Origin: Perkinsus chesapeaki
Taxonomy: Eukaryota > Perkinsozoa > Perkinsida > Perkinsidae
DNA: 64,000 nucleotides
Assembly (NCBI GenBank): GCA_013115145.1
Contig: JAAPAO010000113.1
Location: 1 to 64,000 of the forward strand
Direction of reading: 5' to 3'
In this document: positions 1 to 13,059 of the stretch, in pieces
Layout: each line of letters opens with the position of its first letter
Numbering within the stretch: position 1 is the stretch's first letter
Translations under genes and position numbers: made by a program
Notes under the pieces: generated by a model
Told to the model about the DNA's origin: nothing
The model's input: only the letters and a program-made list of their open reading frames with translations
Database searches by the model: none

Positions 1-31
1 CACACACCCAAACTCCTTTTTATAAGGCTTA

Positions 32-3000
32 TTAATATATTCTTGTGGTTGGTTGCACCGAGACCGTCCACACCGCCGTGAGCTTGGCGATAATGGTTTC
101 CCAGCTGTCAGATTTGACGAACATTTCAGAGTTGCCCAGGACGTAGAGCCCCTCCTTAGCACGGGACATGGCCACAATAACACGGTTTTCTATACCAGTG
201 AAACCGATCTTGCGCGCTTTGTTCGACCGCACCAACGATAAGATAACGACCTTATTTTCTTCGCCTTGGTAGTCATCGATCGTAACCACGCGCGCACCCG
301 ACTTCGTGCCGTCCGGGCTTCTTCGGAGCTCCTTGTCCAGCATGTTTCGGATGAGTCTCTTCTGACCGATGTATGGCGTCAACAGAGTTATCTCCTCAGC
401 ACTGTACTGCTGTGTGCGCACCAAATAAAGCGCCAAACCCGCCGCAAATCTGGCCTCAAAATCGTTCCTCTTCGATGTGCCCTCGTAGGCTTGCTCTGGC
501 TCTCTGTGATCGACAAAATAAACATCGGCAGCAACCCCCCCGACTCGGTCGTAGTTCTTAACTCTGTCATGATCCAGCAAGCCATTCACATAAAAATGCT
601 TCACCAACGCGCTCACCTCCGGTCGCATTCTCAACTGAGTCGTCAGTCTAGTGAAGGGCACATCGACGTTGATTAAGCGCTCGAACAAGGATATGTCGAA
701 ATGGTTCTTCTTGGTCAGCTCGTACGCATTCACCTTGGGCCTCAGTTGCTGGTGGTCACCGATCATAACCAAATGTTGAAGGTTCGGTGATGACAAACTG
801 GCCACCAGCTGACACTCCAGCAGTTCTCCAGCTTCTTCAATGACAACAACTCTCGGGGCCAGACGATGCAGGAGGTCTCTGTTAAGAGCAGCATACGTAC
901 TGGTCATCCCGACGAGCTTAGCCCCGCGGCACGCTCGTAACGACAAAGCCTTCCTTTGTTGAGCGTGGGACTTCGCGAGTTCTCTTCCATCTTTATATAT
1001 CTGATGGAGCCTCGCCTTCATCGGTCCCTCTAGTGCTCCACCAACGGCCTCAAGGACGCCCCGTTTGTTCCTTCTAGAGCTCCTTCTGATCACCATCATC
1101 CCAGCGTCATGAACAGCATTGTGGCACGCCGCCGCAACAACGCGCGCGTTCAGCGACTCCTCTAATTTCGCGCGTATTTTCCTCTGCAACGCTGCTGCCA
1201 TCGAAAAGTCACTTTTCCATTCTTTGTTGATTCTCAAACCATCACAGTTGTCGCCATGTGGCCTATCGACTGGCCCCTCATCAGCAGCAGCCCGAGTAGG
1301 ATCCTGCACAACTTGCTCATCTTGCACTTCCTCAACGCCGCCACCACCAGCCGCCCAGTCATCCAGCTGCCTGTCGCCCTCAATTTGCTGTATTCGGTCC
1401 ATATCAATCTCACCCTCCTCCTCCCCATCTTCTATTTCCGGCTCGGGAATGGCGAATTCAAAAAGTCTCTTCACTTCGCGCTCCGCTCCGCCGACCATCA
1501 TCTCGTGCATTCCGCGCCGCGCATTTTCTGGCAGGGACCCGAAAGTCTTCTGTCGACTTGGCCTGTAGCCACCGCCGAAGTCAAAACGGTTTGACGTTCT
1601 CACTCGTCGGCCGCCACCGCCCTCCATTTGAACTCCCCAACGCTTCAGCAAATCCTTCTCGTTGTGGACCAACTCAACTTCCTCTTCCTCGAGCCAGGCA
1701 CGCAGCGCCATTACGGCGAACTCTGCCGCGTGGAAGCCCAACTTGGCGAAACTGGTGCGCCATCCTGGCGGCCTCAGGACTTTACGAAACAGACTGAACG
1801 GCAGGTAAGCCAACGCGCAGAGCAGCTGCGCGTCACCACCCTGGTAGAGAGCCACCACAGAATTCAAGGTGCGCTTGATGCCCATCAACTGATCACGGCA
1901 CTTCCTCCTTTTTTTATATTCCAAATGAGTCTCCTTCGATTTGAACCTCGGATGACATCTCTGAAGCTCCTCGTTGTCAGTCTGAGATCTTCCCCCAAAT
2001 CTCACTATACCGTTTATCATGAAGGGCAGCAAGTCCTCGAGCAACTGGTCCAGTGCATGGTTCGTTAGCGTGACCGCGAGTATAGGCTCATCGTAATGCT
2101 TGAAATCCAACACAGCACGGGCGATGCGAGAGAACTTGACACCGAGGTAACTTTTCCCGGTCCCCGGCGGACCTGAGAAGAGATAAAGATAACGAGGTGT
2201 AGTGAGACTCATCAGGCATCTATGATCTTAGCTATGCCCAAGACTTAGGCATATTCAACAATTTCAGGATTCACTTGAGAGTTCTCTACTGGGAAGTCAT
2301 TGGCTATGAAAAGTTGATAATGCTCCGGAAAAAGGGAACATTCCCGTAGAAATTGTTTAACAAATCTGCAGTAATACCGAGTAACGTTTTAACGGAAAAC
2401 TTCGCCGACTAGTGAACCACAAATGAGACCCGATCTCCGAAAAATCCGAGCATGTTTCGCGGAAAACAACATTGGAAATAACAATATTGCCACCTTGCAC
2501 GATCGCCACTGGTGTCTTCAATATGTACTTCATGGCTTCCTCTTGAGCAGCATCCAACTCGATAGGCTTCCCCGTCAACTTCGGCCATACAGCCAACGGG
2601 TCACTGACAACCGTTCCCTCACCAGCACCAACATAGAGTGGAGATAGATCAACCTTGGCAGCACGCATGTACGGCGGAGGGTCGACACTAGGCTCAACTG
2701 TGCCGAGAACAGCAGGCAATAGGGGCATGCCAGCTAGGAGATCCCCGTCTCGGAGGAAGTCGAAAACGGGCCGCTTTGCCATGAAGTAGTCGGGGCTTTC
2801 GAGCATGCAGTATTCAGATCGGAAATCAAAGCGGCGGAAGTTGTCGTCATCAAAGGCCAAGCCGACCGTGCCGCTGTTCGACTTCGTGCCGCCGGTCCTC
2901 TTTAGGTCGAAGTTCTCAACAGTTGCATAGACCAGGGATTCGGAATCCGCACGACCTTGAGGGGTGCCAGTGGTGGTCTTGAACAGAGCGACAAGAGAGC

Positions 3001-4021
3001 CGTAGATAAGATGACTTCCGAGAGTGAAGTCAACCGGTCTCGGGCAGACAAAACGAACCAGCACGAACGCCTCTGCTGTGCCCGAGACACCGAACGGCTG
3101 CTGCAGTGCTTTCACGTGGCTGTAACACATCGCTCGAGGGGGGATGCCCGAGTCGGTGGCCAAGCCGAGAGAGTGGACCAGAGCCTCTTTCAATGGTAAT
3201 AAGAATTCTTGGCGCAAACAGAAATAGTGGGTCGCTCTGTAAAGCAGGACCTCAGCTGGACTCGAGGCTTCCCACTTGTCAGCCTCGCGGTTCACCAGCT
3301 TCGACAAGGCCTTAGGTGGAACGCCTTCGTCTGTGATTTCCTCCAAGGACGGCATCAGGTGTTTCTCGTTCATAAGATTCTCATATTGCTCTTCTTCATC
3401 ACCAGCAAACTCCGTGACGCGACGCCGGTCTCGACTCGGACGAAAATTTTTTAGCGGCCCGCCGGATTTGTTGAATTCTATTTGCCTGAGGGTAACTTGA
3501 GTCATCTCTTCTCGTCAAGAGAGAGCCTCAGCCCTCTTGGCCAGCATCTCCACGGGCACCAACGTGGCCGCAGCCTGGTCAACTCTGCCGACTTCTACCA
3601 GAACACGCATGCAGCTGACCAGCGCCGCTTGGGATTGCACTTGGTTAACAAATGAAAGTGTCGACATAATTATATTAGCACTTAAGCATCTCAGTAGCTC
3701 GTCGAGTTTAGAATGGTCGAATGCAACAGGGCAGGTCACCAAAACTTCGAAAAGGACGCGGAGCTCCGCTACGGCCAGATCGCGCATGAAAAGATTGATC
3801 TTGTCTCGGAGAAGATGGACTCTATCAAGCACGAAGTCGGCGTTCTTATGGCGGCTAATGCTCCTGAGGAATCGCCCGGCTTCAGCAACACTTTCGATCT
3901 TATCACGATCAACCGGCTTCTCGCCTTCCTTCAACTTCACATGGGAGTAGCGGCAGGCATCGCCGTTACGACAATTGCCTCTGGCGAAGAAGTGGCAGGA
4001 GGGGGCCATGGGGAACCACAA
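32..4021 (-). CDS. ZNFX1-like CCCH zinc-finger / SF1 RNA helicase
   Basis: Probable RNA-binding UPF1-like superfamily 1 helicase, closest in layout to ZNFX1 (NFX1-type zinc-finger protein 1). Reading right to left: residues near the start hold one CCCH finger with C-x7-C-x5-C-x3-H spacing, then a helical stretch to an in-frame TGA at 3517-3515. The same frame resumes at once with an ATG at 3505 and runs to a splice donor at 2493. A 321-bp intron (2493-2173) follows, and the last exon is 2172-32. Splicing joins VAIVQ to GPPGTGKS (Walker A). Further motifs are VVVIEEAGE (motif II), GDHQQLRP (III), DDYQGEE (V) and VAMSRAKEG (VI). A long insert with acidic and Gly-rich parts sits between motifs I and II, as in ZNFX1. 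The C-terminal NFX1 fingers of animal ZNFX1 are absent. The family call is strong; the TGA is either inside a short intron, read through, or a real break. Confidence 0.85.
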
Positions 4022-4069
4022 CTAATAAAGATAATCATAACGAGAAAGGATCCACAGCCCTTTTGATGA

Positions 4070-5940
4070 TTCTGAATGTAATAGAAAGGTTCTGCAAGAC
4101 TTGTAGTTCATTTAGAAAGGCAAACAATTTTCAAAGAGAATATCTTCAAAAGACTCCTCTCTTTCAAGGCACCATTCCTGAAGCCTTGAATCAGCACTAG
4201 GATCCCCTCCTATGACTTAGATTCATATTTGTTTAGAGATCGAGTTGGTGTGACATTATTATTCACCAGCCTTCATGTATACTCTATGTCATGTGAAATT
4301 CAGATAAAGTATAGCTCCGTATGGCTCCAAAAAGGACTGCTTCTGCTATTTTACGTTATTCAATAATAATTATTGTATTTGTTAGACTTTTTACCATTCA
4401 TTAACTTAGTTACTATAATAATATCTTCAACTACATCACCAACTAATACCTTCGACTAGAAAATAACATACCATATTTCTCGACTATTCGTTAAATACGT
4501 TTCAATGCCGAAGCTAGCTGTGATATTCCTCACGTCAATACAGATACAGAACCTCTATAAGAGACGTGACTGTCGCTTCCACGTCTGACTATCAAGCTTC
4601 GTCCAGCCCGCCGGCCGCCTTCATTTAGGTGCGTGACACGGAGTTTTTTGACCACATTACTTTTGCACGCGTGCGCAAAGGCTGGAGCTCCTCAATGAAC
4701 TGAGATGGGTTGCACAGAAAGTTAGGTGGACCTTTCAACCATTCATTTACAATGGTAAGATGTGTCCCCATGCTTGCCTGAGCATCTTTCAACACCGGCA
4801 AACAAATGTTACAAAACAGTTTTTCAATTGGCTACTGTGAGGGCGTGCAAGGAGCACCATATGTAACAAGTTGTTATTAAGTCCGGTGCACATCAAGCCC
4901 AATATAGCATAACAGTTATTACACCACATAGTCAGGCACAATGCGGGCGAGCTGCTGCAATGTGAAAGGTAGATTCACCAGGGAAGTCGTTTTACCGAAG
5001 AACTTTGTAAACGATATAATCACTCAGGCATCGAGCGTAAAACAGCACGGAAACTCAGCGGAACAACCTTCGCGAAGTGTAACGGATCCCGGGCAGATAC
5101 CAGCGAGGTTCTTGACGGGTTTAAGAATATCGATCAGACACAATCGACTAGTAAAGTCTGAAGAACCATCAGTGTGTCATAATTCAATGTGTCTGATTCC
5201 GACACGAACACCAGACACTTGCGTATGTGAAATTGACATCAGATTGCCCGAGTCCATGAACGACTTTGCGCATCATCATCAAACATGCATGCAGATCGGC
5301 GCCGTCTGGAACAGGTTGTACTGAATGCCAGGCTGATGTGGATGGCAGGACCTGACTTAGGAAAATATCAATTAATACCAGTTATTGCTGCATTTCATGG
5401 TCAAGCGATGCCCACGGATCATGCGCCACCAACCGTTGCTAGTATGTCGGAAAAACCTACATTCTCTGAGATGAACGTTGCCGTGCAAACTTGGATAGAA
5501 TATAGGAACATGCTTATCGATAAACCGCGCACTTTGTACATCAAACGAGTCTGGTGCTCTGAGATCTCCATGACCTCGGTGAGTGTTGAAGTACCTACCA
5601 CAACACAAGTCGAGGGCAATCAACAAAAGCTAGATTATGACCGTGTACTGTAGGCGACATACAGGAATGCGTGATAGAGGCCGGTAGAAACTTTTTTAAT
5701 TTTTTTGTCAAGTAGTTCGTCATGCGCGACTTGCTATAAACCGAGCTCGTCCAGCTCCAACTACACGACAGAAATTCTATCCTGTAGTTGGAGGTGGATT
5801 CTATCATAGAATTATCTGTCCTCGACTAATAGGGGTCGACAAAAGGGGAGACAATTCCCAAATACCGTACAATTAGTGCAGGGTTACCGCTAGCCGAAAA
5901 TGCTCGCTGATATGAATATAATAACTCGTTTTCATCTTTT
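4070..5940. other. Intergenic, no gene recognised
   Basis: Open frames on the plus strand at 4941-5324 and 5285-5653 overlap in different frames and match no family I know. They have no clear splice context, so I do not call them genes. A perfect 10-bp inverted repeat (5755-5764 and 5784-5793) could form a hairpin. Confidence 0.5.
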
Positions 5941-5944
5941 CTCC

Positions 5945-6597
5945 TCACTGATCGACTCCATAGTGTTCCTGTCGAGGTAATATCATACCAGGTGTTCTCC
6001 AATTCAACATAGGTTCGATCCTGTTGCTGTCCACCGGGTACGGATACACCGAATAGCTCGGTGGAGGCTCAGGAAGTTGTACTGGTGGCACCTGTTGAGT
6101 AGAGATACGTTCCTCGACCAACTTGTGAAATGCAATGTGGTAGGCTGCAAATGCGTGAGGTAAAAGAGAGCAATCTCGAGAGGGTGTAAAGAGAGGGTTC
6201 AATCAAGTTTAGCGAGGGACCCGATCAGAACAGAGCCATCGAGGGAAATGAAATATCAGGCCGAACAAGGAATCCATTTGGTGCTTCTTTCCCTCGCAGG
6301 AATGTATTTTTCAACCGATTCTCTTTAGTAACTTACCACTAGGAATAATTATTGAACCTCGAGGGACGCATGAAGATAGATGAGTCGCTGGCCCCTATTA
6401 GGGCCGCCGGAAGCTGGTATGCTAGGGCTGTATGTAGGTAGATAATAGCCTTGTGTTTTACGACCAAGTTTCAATGCTAGAAGGCAAAGCAGCTCGCTTA
6501 CTGTATGAACCTCCGCACCGAGAACGTATCGTTCAACAAGCTTCCTAAGATTCTCCGCCTCAGCTGCTACATGTTGGGCGTGCCGCGCAAGTGACAT
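5945..6597 (-). CDS. Hypothetical protein, probably two or more exons
   Basis: Function not recognised. The 5' part starts at ATG 6597 with a helical, charged N-terminus and has possible donors (a GTAAGC near 6500 and a strong GTAAGT near 6338). A 3' exon has acceptor sequence CATTTGCAG just before a frame that runs to the stop at 5945. It encodes a short helix (AFHKLVEERIS) followed by a Pro/Tyr-rich tail ending near PRQEHYGVDQ. Coding character comes from the acceptor and from the composition; the exact junction is not fixed. The upstream exon could belong to a different transcript. Confidence 0.4.
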
Positions 6598-6599
6598 CG

Positions 6600-8555
6600 T
6601 GTGAGACGCAGCTCTTTGTGTGACCGCTTGTGTTACCTAACCCACGGGACTATGGACCGCTCCCCGCTAGTCTGGTGGGACCCTTTGAGATGTTCAACAT
6701 TATTATTTTGGCTGATTTTCTTACCTTCTGTGAAGTGTACGATCAACCATATAGGAAGCGCGCATTGGGCTCTTCGGGCAAATGTCATCCATCGCACACG
6801 TCAGGCAATTTTATGCTCTCCGAAAAAGGCCGATTTAGAACATTTACCCAAGGTCATTTGGCAGAGGAGGCTTGTTCCCAAGAGGGTCGTTTATTTCGAA
6901 GAAAGTATAGACAACTGGCAAGGGTTAAAGCGCCACCGAACTGGCCGCAGCTACAAAGCAATCAGCTAACTACGCGAGGTCTCGGACTCTGGCATGGCCC
7001 ATCCGCTGCAGAACAGGAAGGATTTGGGAGAGGAAGTCGGTAACACCGACACGGTTAATGTTCCCCCTCTCACTTTAGCAGCGCCTACAGCCGCCTCGCC
7101 TGCAACTGCCTTCTGTGATGGCACGAATGCTAGCTCTGGATGAACGAGGAGCTTATTGTTCTGAAAGCTCATATCGATCATTTCTCAACTCGCTGTCATT
7201 TAAGGGGGTACCCCACCTGCCAACTGGCTTGCAAGGCCAGATCAGCCCCGGGCATCTTCGAGAAGAGGTTTTGCAGTAGAGCATTTGGGCCGACCATAGC
7301 ATCGCGAAAACGAACAACAGACCTGTACTAGAATTAGCCAACTCGACTCCACCTTTCCGCTTCGGAATAGTATCACTGAATATTGAATTGTTGGACATTA
7401 CACAGGAGTGATTATACGAATGGGAATAAAACCTTGAATAAACAACAATAGTCTAACTCCTTCTAATCACATACTTTAGTAAATGTACAACTACTAAGCT
7501 TTATAACAAGCTAGAATGATAATTAGGGACAATTGTGTTGTATATATTCAACCTTTCAAAATATTCCACAACCGACTTCACTCGATTGATTCCAGACAAG
7601 CGTTGACAACGCATTCGTTTATTTCAGAGCCTTCTGGATTTGTTTAGAGAATTTAATGAGTCTGTCATAGCTTTACATTGATATGATTAATATATGCTCC
7701 ATATTGCTTTAAGTTAAAGCCTTCAACAGGAGGTGGAATCATTCCAACAGTGAGTGTGAGTGATGACCCGCGCTAAAAAAGTAGTCAAATCTACCTGAAG
7801 ACTTTCACCACATTGCGTAACTAAAGTGGGACTGGTGCCTATCCGAGTCAGTCTACCTCGTGATGAATCTATACTGCCCCCGGGGCAGTGCCCCGAGCGA
7901 CATGTCATGTCCACAACAACAAATAGCTCATCATTGAGACTAACCGTGGTCTGTGGGTCTTTGCAAGGGATTAGAGCCTTACAGTTAGCCTGGCTGTGAT
8001 CGAGATAATACAAATAGGATCTATAAGCTCAGTGTTGGAGGGGATAATCAATACCCGTTCTCGATGCCATTGGCAGTGCCACTAGAATACAACACGATTC
8101 GTGATGTAGTTTACAACATTTCAGCTGTGTCACAAGATGACTTTCTTGTCGTTAGTTCGAAAGCACCGATATGTTAACGCAGCAAATCTCCACGGAAGTA
8201 CACTTCCGAAGAGTGTTGAAGGCCACTACCAAGGCCACCATTATGCCTCGTAAGCCTTTGATGTCGGCGAACGCCGGAGATGTCGGTTGATCCGAGATCT
8301 AACCAACATCTACACGGAGATTCTTGACATCCTCGCGATTCTATTGTCCCATTCCCGCTTACACACAAATGGTCAAACACACAGAAGGGGACAATTGACA
8401 CAAACTATTGAAACAGAACGAATAAGAATCTTAAGAAAAAATCACAATATACTTTCGCAAAAATAACAATGAGCTCAATCGTGGTGATCATCAAACAGCC
8501 TGTTGCGCCCTCGCAGCCATCACCAGCCACTGTTCGCCGGAGTAGCTCCATCAAA
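6600..8555. other. Unresolved region, possible isolated exons
   Basis: Several open frames look partly coding but cannot be assembled. These are 6966-7129 on the minus strand (Ala/Ser-rich, after a CATCCAG acceptor), 7723-8013 on the minus strand (ten Cys in about 95 residues), and 6630-7043 on the plus strand. None matches a family I recognise. From about 7400 to 7720 the sequence is AT-rich with no open frame of note. Confidence 0.3.
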
Positions 8556-8560
8556 CTTCT

Positions 8561-11500
8561 CTACGGTGAAATGTCCTTCAAAAGTTGATCTTCCGGGCTG
8601 CCCGCCAGTGCCTTGGTCCTCAGCGCTGGTCGAGGCTTACTCTCCCTTGAGGTGGGGAATCTAAGGTCCCTCTGGAGTTCATCGTGAACTATCTTGCTCC
8701 TGGTGGTAGTGCTGCTGCTGTTTGTCACCGAAGGAATGCTCGCAGAGAGCTCTTTGAACCGGTTGTCGATATCGGTCTGAAAGCAGTTGAAGTTGAAAAG
8801 ATGTTGAATATCCAATTATTATCATATATCCAATATCATACATTATAAACCAAATATTATCCAATATATTGTACTCCACTGCATTTTTGAAGAAATGAAG
8901 CTGCGGTGGAGCCTTTTCCGAATCCATCTACATTTTTCGAATATCTTCCCATCTTCCTCAAAGAAATCAGAATTTTCCTCCTTTTCATGCATTTCCCCGA
9001 CAAGTGTGTAAAACTATACCTACTACAAAGCTGCTAAACTTTACCCTCATCGTCTATCCTTTACAAGATCATATGACCTATTGCATTTCTAAGAATGGGT
9101 ATCCTTCGGGTATGTTGAAGGGTTATTATTCATCACTCTACGCTCAGTACTCAAGAAGCTCCGACAACTGTCAGACTCAAAGGAAATTCTGATCATTCGG
9201 TGAATTCTACGGAACCATCAACAACTGCATCGTGATGATGACAGGGTGTAATATTAGCTCACATCAAGCCCCGACGTATCTTGTTGATCTGTAATGAAGC
9301 ATCGACATGCAAAACCGGGTAAATAAGGAGGATTGTGAAGCACTGCGCAATGTACATTGTTGCACTCCACTCACAGTTGTATTTATTGAGTTTTCACCAT
9401 TCATTAACATTACTATAATAATATCTTATACATTAACAATTGATACGATAAGTCACTCGAAAGTGGGATTCATCTGGTCTCACTGTAAACTGCTTTACTG
9501 CATGGACTTGGATACTGTAAGAGATACAATGGAGATTACTCTTCTATAATATAATTATGATGACGATGAAGATATAGTTCATTCCGTCTGGGGACATTAC
9601 TGAATTCAGTCCAGGTCCATTGAGTTGTCTTAGATCGAATAATATATTAACACATTATATTGATATATTGACGATTGACCGTGTCCTTCGGTCCCTATTC
9701 CTCTACGAGCCAGAGTCTGTAGTGACCATAAGTCACGCCTCCCTCACTCCCGAAATATTGCTTTCATCAAAATAGTCGGGGACTCCAGTTCACTCTAGTT
9801 TACCTTCAAATAAGCAAACCCCATCTCGGTAACATTAAGAAGGTGCTCGAAATAATCGTGCAGATCCTGGCGTGTTTCCTCTCGCCATGCCATCACCTCC
9901 GACGTACTGTTCTGCAACAACCGTGATTCTATAGCAGCCTGAAAATGAACAAACCTCAACAACCAATCAACAATTATACCATTATTATGATCATAATATC
10001 ATACTGAAGAATTGTTCGCGACATGATCAATGCCGAATCCGAAAGAGCGCATTACATTACACCACGCGAGCGAGTAGAAGCTGCGGGAAACTACTATAAC
10101 TACACAACTTCTAATCTGCCCTCAGCAGCAGCCGCCCTAAATCCATCTCATCTTCACAATAATTTTCCATACATTTTTGTAACACCTATATTTCCCCACA
10201 GACCTACCGCCTCCTGCATTATCAACTTCTGAGTATCTCCTCTATGTGCCGCTATTGTTCTCGATGCTGCGATGTGACCGGCCATCACAGCGACAATTAC
10301 GAGGCTTATTATTGCTAGAACGGTCATCAAGGCCAGAACGGGCCTGTCTCGAATCGACCGCAGAGCTCTGAGGAGACCAACATCACAGACTACGCCTCAC
10401 CAAACTGTCTACGAATGCCTCAAACAAAGAGAATCAAGAAATAATAACCTATCACATCTCCACCACGACAGTACGTTCACTGATGATGAGGTCGGCGCCA
10501 AGATAGAGCAAGGAGGAATTCCCCGTTCGTTCGATGGGTTGTCTCTACATTATTTCTATCATACCAAAAGTCTTGTGCCGCTCCTGCAGCGACAGCTGCA
10601 GTCAACAATGAGCTCGGGCTGGTTTGCCAGCTTCCACTATTGGCAATGAACTAAATGAGCTCATTTGAAGTGAGTAAAGTTATCGTAGAATGCGAAACAC
10701 CGATGATTGATGAGGCATGGAAGGCAGTGAAATCAGCATTTTTGAGAATACTGGAAGAAGTAGCCTCTGTATCCTAGATCACCGATCACAAACCCTATGA
10801 GAACAGGAACCCTCAAGAAGCCTAACAGACACACTTTGCTACTGCAGCTCCCTTCGTCACTCGCCCTGTAATTAAATATCACTAAAGTACTTGAAAACGC
10901 TCGACATACTGCAACATTGCACGTTTCGACATAAAGGAGAGCCTGAAATTACTATGTCAGATAATAACCATATACTCAGGAGGCTTGTGTGAATTAAAGA
11001 ACACCTAAAGCCTAGCAGCCTAAATCAATATACTACTGTTTCGTCACTCGCCCTTTAATTATATATTGCATAATTCGACATAATGGAGAGTCAACTCTAT
11101 GCTCTTCAAAAGGACCTGCCCGGCCCCGTCTGCATTACCTGAGGCATCCCGTAACGAGACTTTCGCCAGATTGCAAACCTGACATAACAAGGGATCGAAC
11201 CAGGTACCGTTCATAAGGCAAACAAAAAGCTTAACCACACCACCAAATCCTCTCGTACCTCCGAAGGTCCCCAGTGGCAGGCCTTCATGCTCCGCAACAG
11301 TCTGCTTCTTAGACAACACCAACTCCAATTCCGATACACGCCGAAGCAACTTGTCGTTGAACGATTTCACCGAGGCTAGTTCAGCCTGACCATTGAGAGC
11401 AAATATCCACTTCCCTCGGGCAAAGAAATGAAATCCTCCGATCATCACTGCTGCTCAAGATTTACTGGAAGTGCAAAATATCGATATAAGAGCCCTTATT

Positions 11501-12987
11501 CCCAACCTTTGCCTGCCAAAGGCGATTCAGGGATATTGAAGATAGATAACACGGCAAAAATGGTAAAATTAAAATACAGCATTTGGAGATAGAGTTGATT
11601 TCGATAACCGAATGAAAATAATGAATTAATTACTGATAGAAAGTATAGATTATCTATGACGATACTAATGTTATCAATATACAGTATATTACTAGTAATC
11701 GATATATACCTATTTCATGAGATGGAGGCATTTTCCAAGCCCAGAGATATATTTTACGCTGTGGTGAGTTTTGAGTATCTTTACTACAAGTAACCCATAT
11801 CTCAATATAGATAAAGCCATGAAACCGTTCGTATTAAATTAATCCCTAAATAATGATATTCCCTCTCCCTCAGGGGCAGTCCGTTAAAGACCAATGGCAT
11901 GCCTCGAAGTGGAATTAATGACACTACATACAAGTGCCATGAACACTGAGAAAATCAACCATCCAGAAAATTTTACAAGATCAATCAATTTTACGTGAGC
12001 CCATCAAAATACATCTAGAAAGCTTTCGCAAATTCGCTGAGCGCTTTCTAAGTCATGTACACGAGAAAATTTTGTGTTAATCTCGAGAATAGCGGCACCC
12101 GATTGAGAGGACCGCTGAACCACCATCTTACTACCAGCAAAGTATCATTATTTGCCATCAACTCCCTTTGCATCACCGCTGATTTCTCTGCATCGGCCGA
12201 AAGTCTGCGAACGTGCACAACCAGAGGCACTCTGGAGGAAGTGGGCTTGGTGAAACGCTCCTGAATAAACATGATTGAAGATGGCGAAGGTAAATTGTTC
12301 AGTATACTGATGCTGACAGTTATTATGGTGATCTTCCTGTGTAATATTTTCTAGTATACTTTTCGGTGCGGTAGTAATGCGATAATGGTTCTAGTGCACG
12401 ATAACTCTGATCCGCGCACAAAGGGTCCCGGATTGATATATTAATGATACTTCTTCACGGAAAGCTAATAGTATCACTAGCCAGCAAGGTCACTGTAATG
12501 AATCTTCATTGCAGTTCTGTATAATAAATTCTCCGTATATACATAGTTCACACGAGTACGTTCGTAGGGGCACGAAGAATCCACCGTTAGTATATAATAC
12601 TAATAATCCCCCCAAAACCTGTATCATTATTATCATACAAGATTCCCGTAATGACTCCCTATCAAAGCTCTTTACAATAATATCAACACCTTCTATACCT
12701 CAACACACTACCTGTGTCAATGGGAAGTTGGCAGCGGTCATGAGCTGGCATGAACCTGTCCCTGCAGTATCCCACTTCATTGCCACCCAATCGCTCAATT
12801 CCTCTAGTGACCGCACTTGCAACTCATAAGGACCTTCCTTGTGCTGCCCCAAAACCTTAAAGGGTTTTTAACAACCTCTCGTTCAAAGGTAATTATTACT
12901 TTTAAAACAACATGCCTCGTGACATCAGGGCATCCGTCGGTTAGTTCCGGAATGGTCTCGGGCTGTGGACTGGTGCCGTTACAGTGT
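8561..12987 (-). CDS. Single-pass membrane protein with coiled coil, unknown family
   Basis: I do not recognise the family. Seven exons were found by splice signals, and all junction phases agree: 12987-12900, 12843-12712, 12260-12135, 11385-11259, 10389-10208, 9938-9804 and 8776-8561 (stop). The 5' end is open, with one nucleotide of a split codon left over, so the start lies upstream of 12987. The first three exons give a soluble domain with N-x-T sites and a segment like LEELSDWVAMKWD. The fourth is a Leu/Glu-rich coiled coil with a loop ending GLPLGTFGG. The fifth carries one transmembrane helix (LALMTVLAIISLVIVAVMAG) after a basic RSIRDRP stretch. The last two are helical, ending in a Ser/Thr-rich tail. 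This suggests a membrane-anchored protein with a folded domain on one side and coiled coils on the other. Confidence 0.6.
11189..11250 (-). repeat. tRNA-derived SINE-like element (copy 1)
   Basis: On the minus strand the sequence has a box-A-like GGTGTGGTTAAGC and a box-B-like GGTTCGATCCC about 30 bases apart, but no acceptor or T stem of a working tRNA. It lies in an intron (11258-10390) of the membrane-protein gene. The stretch between the boxes resembles the element at 38411-38467. Confidence 0.45.
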
Positions 12988-13059
12988 CTGTTGAAAATTA
13001 GAGATTTATTCAACTTATTATATTTGCAATATTTATTAACAGTTGGACGCAACAACTGC

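Noticed and set aside
388-2068. Plus-strand and alternative-frame ORFs opposite the helicase
   Set aside because: They overlap clear helicase motifs on the minus strand and have no similarity of their own.
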